Assembly: GCA_033964015.1 (NCBI GenBank)
Contig: CM066924.1
Location: 24,982,280-25,046,279, forward strand
Length of the DNA: 64,000 bases
Reading direction: 5' to 3'
Origin: Scolanthus callimorphus
Taxonomy: Eukaryota; Cnidaria; Anthozoa; Actiniaria; Edwardsiidae
Shown here: positions 54,490 to 64,000 of the stretch, in pieces
How positions within the stretch are numbered: position 1 is the first letter of the stretch
Layout of the letters: every line of letters begins with the position of its first letter
Translations under genes and position numbers: made by a program
The notes under the pieces: generated by a model
Database searches by the model: none
What the model was told of the DNA's origin: nothing
The model's input: only the letters and a program-made list of their open reading frames with translations

Positions 54490-55058
54490 CAGTATTTTAC
54501 CAGATATTAACGTTCTAAAACAAAATATTTGCTGGCTTGGAAAAGAATTACCCCACTCAGAAGCAGCTCCGCGGTGCCTTTTGTGGAAGAATTAATTCCA
54601 CAATTTTTATCAACCCTACAAAATTTTGCAGATTGCGGTCGCACTAGTTTTTCGCAGAGATGACAGAATACGATTCTAAATAAACACAAATTCCACTAGT
54701 GCGACCTCTGCCAGCATGGGCAGTTTTTATAATTCCGTTAAAATGAAGTTCAAAGGTCACATTCCAGGTTGTCATATGTTGTATATGTTGCTGGGTGCAA
54801 TACTAGCAAGTTTCGTAAAGAAATGAGCACATGCATTAAATACAGACCACCCACTATGGTTTTCCTTCCATAGCCATGCCTTAATAGCACTGAGGCCTAG
54901 GGCATACGTCGAATCTCACTCGCATCGAATCTATTTAATAATTGCTTCGAGGGAGGTTCGACTTAATTTAATTTTGCAGCAAACGTCAAATTCATTGCAC
55001 AATACACGCTTCATTTGATCCTGGTTTTCCCTGCACTTTTCGTCCAACAAGGTGCGCA
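54490..55058. other. No clear feature
   Basis: May include more of the LINE relic on the minus strand (a frame at 54507-54689), but no motif is readable. Confidence 0.35.
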
Positions 55059-55061
55059 TAA

Positions 55062-55137
55062 AGGCTGGTTTCCATACAGTCTTATCTGTCATCAGTCAAC
55101 CGTGAAACAAAAGAAGACTATATATGGAAACCAGCCT
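55062..55137. mobile_element. 76-bp MITE, TSD TAA
   Basis: aggctggtttccata and tatggaaaccagcct are inverted, with TAA on both sides (55059-55061 and 55138-55140). Harbinger-like by TSD. Confidence 0.85.
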
Positions 55138-56410
55138 TAATAGTAGAGTCTGTTAAGGAAAAAAATAGGTAAAATCGTGCACTTGTGCTTAAAAGCGCCA
55201 AATTTAGACCAAATGTTTCTTAGATGAAATAAATCAGTTTTTGGGAGGGTGCCATCATTTCGACCAAAGGGGGGGAGGGTAAGGGCAATTTGTCTATTTC
55301 CTAATTTCCAAATATTTCTCTGGTATTAAATGGTTATAGATAAACAAGACCATGATAATTCTTCCTGTATGGTGCCCTTCACATTGAACTAGGTGGGGTG
55401 CAACAAATGTCTGGCAAGGGGGGGAAGAAGGAGTCTCGGGTCACATGTTCCTGCTACCCTCAGAGATCATGATTTCATCGTACCATCACAAAATTCGACA
55501 TAAATGTTCATTAGGTAACATTTAACAGTTTTCGGAAAGGGGTGCCACAATTTCAGTCCAATGGGGGGAGGGTAGGGACACTTTTGTCCATCACCTGATT
55601 TACCCTATATTTCAGCGGTATTCAAGAGTTATCAATAAACAAATCCACGGTAATTCTTCATGAATGGTCCCCTTCATATTTGACTAGATGGGGTGCTACA
55701 AACATTTGAAAAGGGGGAGGGGTGGGTAATGGATGAAATTTACTTGTTATGCGCTTTTTAATTGCAATTTGATTGTACAGTCACCAAATCCGACATGAAT
55801 GTTCCTTAGGCAACATCTGACAGTTTTCGGAACGGGTGCCACAATTTCGCCCAACGGGGGGGGGGGAGGCAATTTTGTACTTTACCTGATTATCCCTATA
55901 TTTCAGTGGTATCATAAGAGTTATTGATAAACAACACCATTTCGACTCTTCATGAATGGTTCCCTTCACATTTGACTTGATGGGGTGCTACAAACATTTG
56001 TCGAGGGGGACAGACGGGTGATGGGTGAATTACATGATGTGCTCTTTTTAATAGCAATTTCATTGCACAGTCACCAAATCCGATACGAATGTTCCTTAGG
56101 CACCATCTAACAGTTTTTGGAAAAGGGTGCCACAATGTTGGCCCAAGGGGAGGGGAGGGACAATTTTCGACATTACATGATTATCCCTATGTTTCAGTGG
56201 TATAAAGAGTTATTGATAAAGAAAACATGATAATTCTTCCTGAATGGTCCCCTTCACATTTGATTAGATGAGGGTGCTACAAACATTTGTCAAGGGGAAG
56301 AGGCGGGTTACGGGTGAAACTTACATTCTACAATTTGGTTGTACAGTCACCAAATCCGACATGAATGTTCCTAAGGCAACATCTAACAGTTTTAGAAAAG
56401 ACATACTAGT

Positions 56411-56539
56411 CCAATACTCTGACAAATTTATGCATGGTATTGTTCTCCTCCATTGTATTGCCTCGTTCTATAATACACTCCATTGCACTCCATTGTTTTA
56501 GACAATGCCTTGCATAAATTTGTCAGTGTATTGGACAAC
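56411..56539. mobile_element. MITE, ends tccaatacactgacaaattt
   Basis: tccaatactctgacaaattt then atgcatgg, and the complement of ccttgcat aaatttgtcagtgtattgga, are inverted. Inner ctccattg words repeat. TSD unclear. Confidence 0.8.
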
Positions 56540-57091
56540 CCTCAGAAAAGAGGGGAGGGGGGGGGACAATTTTGCCCATCGTGATTATCCTTACTTTTGT
56601 CATTCAGGACAATTGACCAAAACTTGCAGATACTCGAAAAAACATCCTTCTCTTGGTCGCCATATTGTTTTTACCCCCCACCGAGGGGCCTGAGTCACGT
56701 TTTGAACACCACAGGCAACCCGCGCGGATTTGCCATAAAAACGACAGCACTTTCTTGATATGGAAATTAAAAAGCGCATAGCATGTACATTTCACGGCAT
56801 AAGCCAAGAGGAGAGGGGAGGGACAATTTTGCCCGTCGTGATTATCCTTACTTTTATCATTCAAGAGTTATCTATAAACAAAAGCACAATAGTTATATAT
56901 GATTCTCACATTTGGCTAGATGCAGAGCATCGATAACTTTTTAATACCTCTGAAAAATAGGGATAATCAGGTAAGGTACAAAATTGTCCCTACCCTCCGC
57001 CCTTGGGCTGAAATTGTGGCACCCCTTCAAAAAACTGTTAGATGTTACCTAAGGAACATTCATGTCGGATTTGGTGACTGCACAATCAAAT

Positions 57092-57239
57092 AGGCCATGT
57101 TCGAATTACGCTCCAATGAAACAATAACCTCAAGTCGAGCCTCTCTTCTGAAATTACTGTAGATGTATTAGAACTTGGAGAAAGCCTCGATTTGAAGCGT
57201 TTGTCTTGTGAGCATTGGAGCGTAATTCGAACCTGGGCT
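57092..57239. mobile_element. 148-bp MITE in satellite unit
   Basis: aggccatgttcgaattacgc (left) and agcccaggttcgaattacgc (right, complement) are inverted. The uninterrupted satellite reads caatcaaattgaaattaaaa (33671-33690), so the insertion point is exact and leaves an AT duplication (57090-57091 and 57240-57241). Confidence 0.85.
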
Positions 57240-57420
57240 ATTGAAATTAAAAAGCACATAGCATGTAAATTTCACGCATAACCCAAGGGGAGGGACAATT
57301 TTGCCCATCGTGATTATCCTTACTTTTATCATTCAAGAGTTATCTATAAACAACAGCACGCAATAGTTATATATGATTCTCACATTTGACTAGATGCAGA
57401 GCATCGATAGCTCTTTTTAA

Positions 57421-58112
57421 GGTTACTGAGAACCTTCGCGCACCTCCTCGGAAAAAAAATCATACAACTCCTTAGTTTAACCAAAACATGTCAACCTATA
57501 TATCGTTGGAAAGCTTATAAAATGGACTAGCAGACTATGACAAAAAGAAATAACTTTTGATAAACAGAATTTTTTTGAAGGTTTTATTAAAAATGTGGGT
57601 GTGACACTTTCAAGAGCTATCGCTGCCGAACTGCTTGACCTTGACTCCCAAGTAAAGCATTGTTTTAATCCTTAAAGGTGTTTCTCAAAAACCGTGTCTG
57701 CGTTTTTTAAAATTTTGCGTTATTCAAAAGTTATGGAACTTTTAAATTTCCAAGGTCAAATTTTATAGAATTTTCACGCTCTAAAAATTAAAAAAAATCA
57801 TAACTTTTGAAGTAAACAAAATTTTAAAAAACGCAGACACGGTTTTTGAGAAACACCTTTAAGGATTAAAACGTTGTGTTTCTTTGGAGTCAAGTTCAAG
57901 CAGTTCGACGGCGATAGCTCTTGAAAATGTCACACTCATTTTTTTTTAAAGCTTTAAAAAAATTCTGTTTAATAAAAAGTTACTTCTTTTTGCCATAGCC
58001 TGCTAGTCCATTCTATAAGCTTTCCAACGATATATAGGTTGACATGTTTTGGTTAAACTAAGGACGAGTATGATTTTTTTTCCGAGGACGTGCGCGAAGG
58101 TTCTCAGTAACC
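57421..58112. mobile_element. 692-bp near-perfect foldback, TSD TTAA
   Basis: The ends GGTTACTGAGAACCTTCGCG are inverted, and TTAA flanks both sides (57417-57420 and 58113-58116). The arms (about 340 bp each) cover nearly the whole element, leaving only a tiny loop. A paralogous satellite unit at 56935-56952 (cgataactttttaatacctc) has the empty site. TTAA suggests piggyBac- or Kolobok-type mobilisation. Confidence 0.92.
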
Positions 58113-58116
58113 TTAA

Positions 58117-58690
58117 TACCTCTGAAAAATAGGGATAATCAGGTAAGGTACAAAATTGTCCCTACCCTCCCCCCTTGTAGTCCATCAGCTAGGAGGGTTG
58201 TATGGCTCACTCAAGGGGAACAAACGAAATCGTTTCCATGTTAATCTTTGACTATCCAGTATCTCAAAAATGTATGATGGCAAGGATAGAATCACAGCTT
58301 TCACTCTGAAAATCGAGTTTCAAAAATACCTACTTGCACCCCTTATTGGCCGCCATCTTGGATTTCTTGAATTGACGTTTATATCATTTCCCCTTACTTA
58401 ACACTTACAAATACTTTTTAAAATGTTCACTGGAATGCGTTTGAAGACAGAGAGTGTTACAGGGAGTGCCACGCGTCAAGAATGACTAGATGACGTCACA
58501 TGTGACGTCACTGATTCCGTCTAATTGCCATTTCTACGATAAAGAAAATGGAGCGCTTCTCTTAAGGTCATATTAACCTACTATTACAGAATATTGCAGT
58601 TGTCCTGGCAGCTGAATATGATATACGAGGCTTCACTGGGTGAACTCCACGAGGTCCAGAATCCCTGTGCATTTGTGCCAATGATGCACA
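58117..58690. other. Short satellite fragment, then unassigned
   Basis: 58117-58180 is a satellite fragment (aatacctctgaaaaataggg). The rest includes tgacgtcacatgtgacgtca (58492-58511), a tandem CRE-like palindrome, and nothing else recognised. Confidence 0.4.
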
Positions 58691-59110
58691 TCTACGGACA
58701 ACACCGTTTCCGCTTAACGTGGCATCTAAAATGACAAAAGAAATATACATCTGTCAAGCCGGTTTGAAAAAACTTACCGGAATCCCCCGGGCACTTGTCC
58801 AGTATTTGAAAATGATAGCGACTAGCACAAATGCCGCTTTCACATGACATCCAAAATGACAAGAAATAGGCATCTGTCAAGCTTGCTATTCTCTAATGCG
58901 AACACACGACGGTTGAAAAAAAAAGAGCTTACCAGAATCCCCGTGCGTTTGTTGCAGTATTTCAAAATGATAAACAGCTATCTGCGGACAACATCATATC
59001 GCTTAAACGTGGTATCTAAAATGACAAGAAATAGGCATCTATCAAGCTTGCTATTCTGCAATGGAAACACACAACGGTTGAGAAAAACACTACACTTACT
59101 ACATAACAAG
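58690..59110 (-). repeat. Three-copy ~165-bp repeat with splice-like motifs
   Basis: On the minus strand the blocks repeat tgtcattttag followed by at(g/a)ccacgtt and a gcacggggattctggtaag-like end. Each block therefore has an acceptor-like and a donor-like edge around about 80 bp. It may be a triplicated small exon next to the decayed gene at 59258, or a plain tandem repeat. Confidence 0.6.
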
Positions 59111-59257
59111 CACTCGTGCTTCACTTTAAGTATATTCTCTGCGAGGTGATTTTCGTTTCTGTATCTCGCAAGAATGGACCTAAAATAGATTGAGATTTAT
59201 GCATTAAGCTAGAATGAAGAGTTCTTCTACGTAATGTTTGACTTATAATTAAACTTA

Positions 59258-60985
59258 CTATGATATATCAGTCATCTGTATCGCTGTCACTCTCATTTGT
59301 ATCGTCATCCTCACATCGCTTGTCATGTTGTTACACTGGAAAGTGCACATGTCGGTACATTTGAGCCCAGCTTTCATGCAACAGCATTTATCAGGTTTGC
59401 ATTCTTTCTTGCATGTACATGAGAGTAGTTCAAGGACTTCCTCTGGGGCCGGCTTAGATCCAAGCCAGATAAATTCGACGACATTGCGGGCATTTACTTG
59501 CCAGCCGTGTCCGTGTGGGGAGGGTATCTCAGGAACCCTGGTAATTAGCACGTGTTATATGAAGTCGTAGGGATGACTGGCATGGCGGTAAGGCTTCTGG
59601 TTCAACTTTCCCGCCCTTGGCGCAATGAATCTCGTATCGTAGCAGATCCACACTTTGACTCTTCTTTCCGTACAGCTGGCACACAAGTTCCTCTGTTGCT
59701 TGGAATGTTTCGTCAGCTATATTCCATGCATGACCGATCGCAGCCATGGCTTTGACATACTCTTCATTTCGCATTAACAGCTTTACTGCTTTCCATTTGT
59801 CGATACCATAAAAGGAAGATACACTGTCACAACCGGTTAGCGAATGAACCCCGATAAGAGCTTTCAAAAACTGCTGCCCGTCGACGCCTGGACTGAGTTG
59901 TCTGGTAAGGCTACTAGCAACAAGGGAAAAATCGATTATTCTTGTCTTGGCGCCTCGTCCCTTCTTCATGTAACACTTCCCAAGGCTTTGACTATGAGCA
60001 AGGAGTAGAATGAATACATCAGTATCATCAGAGTGGATTATGGACACGCCCCCCGCATGTTTCGCATGTAAAATCATGCGCGTGTCAGCCTCTTCGTGGC
60101 TGCACTGCAGCTCCGGAACTACAATCCCGGACAAAATTAGTTGTCGCGTCCATCAAAAATAGCCGATTTTGGGTTACCTAGCACTAGTAAATTTTGTTTC
60201 TTCCTAAGACAATATCACTGGAACTCCCCTTTCCCCCGTTTCAATGTTGGAGGTAGTAGTGCTCAAATTGCGAGGATGAGAGCCGGTGGCAAACAACATT
60301 GTACTGGGGGGAGGGGCAGGGAAGATGGGGGACCCGAGTGGTACATAGAACCCCTGTTTATTGAAAACGTTATACATACGCGACAACAATTTTGTCCGGG
60401 ATTGTAGCTCGCACGCAGTAAATTGCAGCTTCCAACACTGATCTTCGATTGTGACAAACATGTGTTTCTCTTCTAGCTTGTTCCTGAATCCTCGGTCTTC
60501 CACCGGGATACTATGAATTTAACAATCTCCACCTTGTTGGAGGTTACAGTAAGCAGCTTGCTCCATGATTTTACTTTGTACGCGGGAAGAATGTTCTTGT
60601 ATTTTATTCCGTCTGCACCAGAACTTCGTTTAGCCCTTTCAACGTTCTTGATGGATATATCACGATACACATCAAAAACCACATCCACGCGCTTGCTCCT
60701 GGTGCTTGTTACCAGTTGGAAGACTTTCTCTGCAACTACATAGAATGTGGCGCCAGGAGGAATCTTAAGTTTCTGCAGAACAGCCATTCCATCAAAAATA
60801 CTTGTTTCATTCTCTGGGTATTTGTCGGTGATTGGAATGTGTTTCTCCATCTGCTGCGCAAGGTTGGCCTTGACTGCCTTTCGTGGAGGCCATATGGATC
60901 GGCAAGTGCCCAGGGCAACGGACCCAGTGGATATTCAAAGACAATTTTCATGTCAATCTGACGAAACTGACCGAGCAACGCAATT
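59258..60985 (-). pseudogene. Decayed multicopy gene (SHEEADTR family) with Cys-rich tail
   Basis: Reading on the minus strand: LLGQFRQIDMKIVFEYPLGP then LPWALADPYGL; a frameshift near 60868; KAVKANLAQQMEKHIPIT, FDGMAVLQKLK, VDVVFDVYRDISIKN, FTACE; a 283-bp MITE; VPELQCSHEEADTRMILHA, VSIIHSDDTDVFILLLAHS, ALIGVHSLTGCDSVSSF; then a small deletion near 59549; PSPHGHGWQVN and the cluster LLSCTCKKECKPDKCCCMKA; and, after another shift, an acidic tail EDDDTNESDSDTDD. The S-x-D-T-D-V block could be a PIN-like nuclease fold and the Cys cluster resembles a CXC domain. Both are guesses. I recall the family as multicopy in cnidarians. Two frameshifts, one deletion and one insertion mark it as dead. A minus-strand acceptor ttgcaattttttccag lies just upstream. 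Confidence 0.75.
60122..60404. mobile_element. 283-bp Tc1/mariner-like MITE, TSD TA
   Basis: The ends CAATCCCGGACAAAATT then gttgtcgcg are inverted. TA flanks both sides (60120-60121 and 60405-60406). Removing the element with one TA rejoins the disrupted frame as FTACE-L-VPELQCSHEE, a strong check on the boundaries. Confidence 0.92.
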
Positions 60986-61311
60986 AGCCCGAGAAAAAAA
61001 ACCGAACCTGGAAAAAATTGCAACATGGGAAATTGTTGGTACTAATTGTTAAAAACATATGTAGGAATAACATATCCAAATTTCATAGAAATCCGGCCAG
61101 GGGAAGTTGGTTAAATTTTGGTTTTACCTGCGACGTCAAGGGCGCCTTTTGTTTTCGGCGGCACTTAGATGAAACCGGGGAAGATTTAACAAGGTTTTTC
61201 GGTTGAAACAAATAATTTCTGAGCGATGAGTTACGGTTATGAACAGTTTATTTCTTTTATTTCTTGAAGCGTATAATATTCGAACTTTAGTGTATCACCA
61301 CGCGGGAAATA
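60986..61311. repeat. Dispersed repeat, copy of 42690-43054
   Basis: Nearly identical to 42690-43054 but lacking about 48 bp after ttcggcggcact. See that entry. Confidence 0.88.
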
Positions 61312-61514
61312 CAAGGATCATATGGGATTTGTCAAAACGCACGATTATTTAGTTATTATTTTGCAGAATTGGTTATAAACAAACACACAACTTACATCTA
61401 TCAATCACATTATACAGTAGAAATAAACTGCTCGATATCTCGTTCAATATCACACCGAGTTACGGCCCTACAGTCTATAGCCCTCAATTCGAATTGTTCG
61501 CTTTCATTGTCTAA

Positions 61515-61945
61515 GTGCCATTGGGCCGAAATTGTGGCACCCCTTCCGAAAACTGTTAAATGTTACCTAAGGAACATTTATGTCGAATTTTGTGATTGTA
61601 CGATGAAATCATGATCTCTGAGGATAGCACGAAAATGTGACCCGAAACTCCCCCTTCCCCCTCTTGCCGGACATTTGTTGCACCCCCACCTAGTCCAATG
61701 TGAAGGGTACCGTACAGGAAGAATTGTCATGGTCTTGTTTATCTATAACCCTTAAATACCAAGGAAATATTGGGAAATTAGGAAATAGACAAAATTTCCC
61801 CTACCCTACCCGCCTTGGGTCGAAATGATGGCACCCCTCCCGAAAACTGATTTATTTCACCTAAGGAACATTTGGTCCAAATTTGGCGCCTTTACGCAGA
61901 AGTGCACGATTTTACCTATTTTTTCCCTTAACAGACTCTACTAAG
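61515..61945 (+). repeat. ~285-bp satellite fragment (1.5 units)
   Basis: Same order and terminus (ccttaacagactctactaag) as 33880-34304, nearly identical to it. Confidence 0.9.
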
Positions 61946-62068
61946 AGGGAAATTTGAAAAGACCCATTAGCTTCTTACTCAAGCACGTTAAGGCCTGGGA
62001 CTCGAAATGGGCTTGGTGCTAGCCCCCCAAAACGCAAAATGTGCCTTAAATTGCTTTAATCTATTTAA

Positions 62069-63002
62069 CCCTATTCAGACTGGGGGGGGGGGGGGCTTTT
62101 CGAGCCCCCCCTCCAGTAAAATCCTGATTACTCTAAAACCACTGCAGCTATGATGTTGAAACTTCGTGACTTTTCCTAAAATTTATCTAGGGACATTTTG
62201 GTGTCAATGACATGTCAGTGTCAACGACCTAGTTTCCATGGCAACCACTTTTTGACATGCATGTTTTGCAAAACTCGAAAAAACGTGAATTTTTCATATT
62301 TCAAGCTTAATGTTGGACAGATTGCCCAATTTATGACTATCGGAGCTTGTACTCCTTAGTAATTTATGTACAGGCCAATTATTTTTTGACACAAAATCTT
62401 TGGGGGGGAGGGGTAGGGGGATTTTGTTCATTTTAACATATGGTCTAAAACTAGCTCTGGGATTCACAAGTTTCCTTTTAATTCAACTTTTTGAATGTCA
62501 AACACTTCTTTTATGAGTATTTTGTACATTTTGACCATTTTTTTCTCATTGAGTATTTATCTGAAGAGTCAAATGGAAATTAAATGAAATCCAAGATGGC
62601 GGATTCAAGATGGCGGATCCAAGATGGCGGACAATATTTTCAAAAGTCGTCATTATGACGCAAGTTTAATAAAATTTATGTGTTAATGTCACAAATTATT
62701 ACATTTACATTATCTTGATGTTAATTAGTTGGCTTTTAGAGTATTATCTACCAAGTTTTTGGAAGTTAATTAAAATTACTTAAAAATTGATAAAACATTG
62801 AGAATGGCGTCATTGTGACGTCACATTTTGCTCCCACGTGACAAAAATAGGTGTGGTGATTTGTCTAAGGCTCATGGTCATTGTGTGAAAGTTTGATGAT
62901 CTTAGCCTTAGTGGTTCCAGAGATATAGAGGGGGGCCGAATTAGCCCCCCCCCCCCCCCCCCCCAGTCACAGATGGTCAAAAAAAGCCCAGTCTGGATAG
63001 GG
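62069..63002. mobile_element. 934-bp piggyBac-like MITE, TSD TTAA
   Basis: The ends CCCTATTCAGACTGGG and (complement) CCCTATCCAGACTGGG are followed inward by long G or C runs. TTAA flanks both sides (62065-62068 and 63003-63006). A CCC start plus TTAA fits piggyBac. Inside, tandem ccaagatggcgga words near 62591-62630 and no transposase. Confidence 0.88.
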
Positions 63003-63006
63003 TTAA

Positions 63007-63389
63007 GGCAGGCTAATTTTTGGCGCAGTGATAAAACTGGACGAACTTAATATTTTGGTGCTATAACAAAGTGCGGAGTGACGTCGCAAGGTATGTCACG
63101 TGACAAAACAGTAAATTGCTTTTCCGGTGATAGAGAAAACATCTAACCATACAGCTTTGGTGAAAATTGATAGACCTCAGCAGTAGAAACATCGTGCCGT
63201 TTTTGCTGCTGAGCTATTCATTTATCGTTAACGAGAAAAAAGGGACGAAATCAGGTCACGTGACTTAATTAATATATCAGCCCCTTAAAGCACCCTAAAG
63301 GAGCAAACTTTTTCCACATGTAAAAACGTCACTATGTAGAACCCAAAGAGAGAAATATTATTAGCTATTAACTTTTCAAAAAGGAGTGA
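63007..63389. other. No recognisable feature
   Basis: Contains cacgtgac words (63096 and 63256); no inverted ends or coding signature seen. Confidence 0.35.
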
Positions 63390-64000
63390 GACTCACTACA
63401 AGCACAGGCTTGATACATGACGAACCAATACGAATGGCTGGCAGAGAAACGCAGGGTTTGAAACGTGACGAAAGGTGAACGATCTCCGTTTTAGAAGGGT
63501 TACATGCCAACTTGTTGATAGTGCACCATGCGAGGATGTCACGCACACAACTCTGCATTTGAGAAACAACTTCTCGGCGATCAGACGTTGGCTTGACTGC
63601 AGTGTATAGCTGAATGTCATCTGCGTATAGCATGCAGTCCAGTCCATGTGCAATTATGACTTCCTCAATTGGAGCGAAATAAAGAGAGAATAGAAGCGGA
63701 CCAAGAACAGAACTGGGGTACTCCATACTTTAGCTGCCTTGGGTAGATGACGAATTTCCGATGCACACTTCTTGCGAGCGATCAGTGATATAGCCGCGGA
63801 ACCAGGACAGGACAGATCCACAAACCCCGTAACGGTTTTCAAGCCTGTCAAGTAGGATGATATGGTCAAGTGTATCCTAAAACGCTGACGATAGGTCTAA
63901 CAGCACAAGAATGGTCTCAGCTCGCGAGTCAATGGCCCGAAGTGCATCGTTGACGACACGAATCATGGCTGTCTCTGTACTATAAAACTCTCTGTATGCA
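63390..64000 (-). pseudogene. LINE reverse transcriptase relic, runs off right edge
   Basis: From the window edge on the minus strand: YREFYSTETAMIRVVNDALR, ETILVLLDLSSAF, a stop where D is expected, DTLDHIILLDRLENRYGVCG, SWFRGYITDRSQEV, then YGVPQ and, after a 2-base loss, SVLGPLLFSLYFAPIEEVI, the catalytic YADDIQLYT, CNPSKTEIVHLSSR and GSSCIKPV, where the LINE match ends. One stop and at least one frameshift show it is dead. The clade looks different from the 4205 LINE (YADD instead of YVDD). Confidence 0.9.

Larger units (their letters stand above)
55141..57340 (-). repeat. ~285-bp satellite array (about 5 units) with insertions
   Basis: The landmark ccgacatgaatgttccttag recurs at about 55497, 55788, 56079 and 56356, with weaker copies near 55210 and 57060 (inverted). 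Periods are 277-291 bp. The array opens with tagtagagtctgttaaggaa, the complement of the terminus seen at 34285-34303 and 61930-61943. It is interrupted by MITEs at 56411-56539 and 57092-57239. Orientation switches around 56930-57080. Confidence 0.88.

Overview
The window looks like repeat-dense, AT-rich DNA from an anthozoan cnidarian, probably a stony coral. That is an inference from the mixture of families: CR1/L2-like LINEs with short-repeat tails, a Penelope-like retroelement remnant, hammerhead-like hairpins, and many short inverted-repeat (MITE-type) elements with clean target-site duplications (TSDs). I found no convincing host gene, tRNA, rRNA or CRISPR array. Nearly everything that can be explained is mobile or repetitive DNA.

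The centre of the window (8019-35242) reads as one 27.2-kb DNA transposon. It is bounded by TTAA on both sides and by long inverted repeats (left 8019 to about 9470; right about 29390 to 35242). Between the repeats, on the minus strand, lies a split gene. Exons at 29282-29093, 29009-28873, about 26350-26173, 25178-22611 and 10036-9597 join in phase to a protein of about 1,170 residues. It has zinc-binding clusters and candidate RNase-H-like acidic residues, so it is probably the element's own transposase. I cannot assign the superfamily with certainty; TTAA targeting points to Kolobok-like or piggyBac-like elements, and the protein does not look like piggyBac.

This element is itself a host for other insertions. 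A 12.57-kb element (10040-22607) with its own inverted ends sits inside the last coding exon, and removing it with one copy of its 3-bp TSD restores the frame. Its interior is almost wholly a tandem array of a 2,02x-bp unit (11004-22031), and one array copy carries a 383-bp element with an 8-bp TSD. A 4,258-bp TTAA element with 640-bp arms (30686-34943) interrupts the right inverted repeat. Intron 3 holds Mutator-like MITEs with perfect 9-bp TSDs, one nested in another, and intron 2 holds a 5'-truncated LINE.

Left flank (1-8018): a homogeneous 91-bp satellite, decayed repeats, MITEs and an apparently intact LINE coding for 1,016 residues of endonuclease plus reverse transcriptase (4205-7255). 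Right flank (35243-64000): truncated LINEs, a 154-bp AT-rich satellite, a cluster of TTTCACAT octamers, Mutator-like foldbacks (39061-41730 and 45430-47293), TWA-flanked Harbinger-like MITEs, a Penelope-like reverse transcriptase relic, a dispersed satellite of about 285 bp, a decayed multicopy gene with an acidic/Cys-rich tail (59258-60985) split by a TA-flanked MITE, a piggyBac-like MITE (62069-63002) and another LINE relic running off the right edge.
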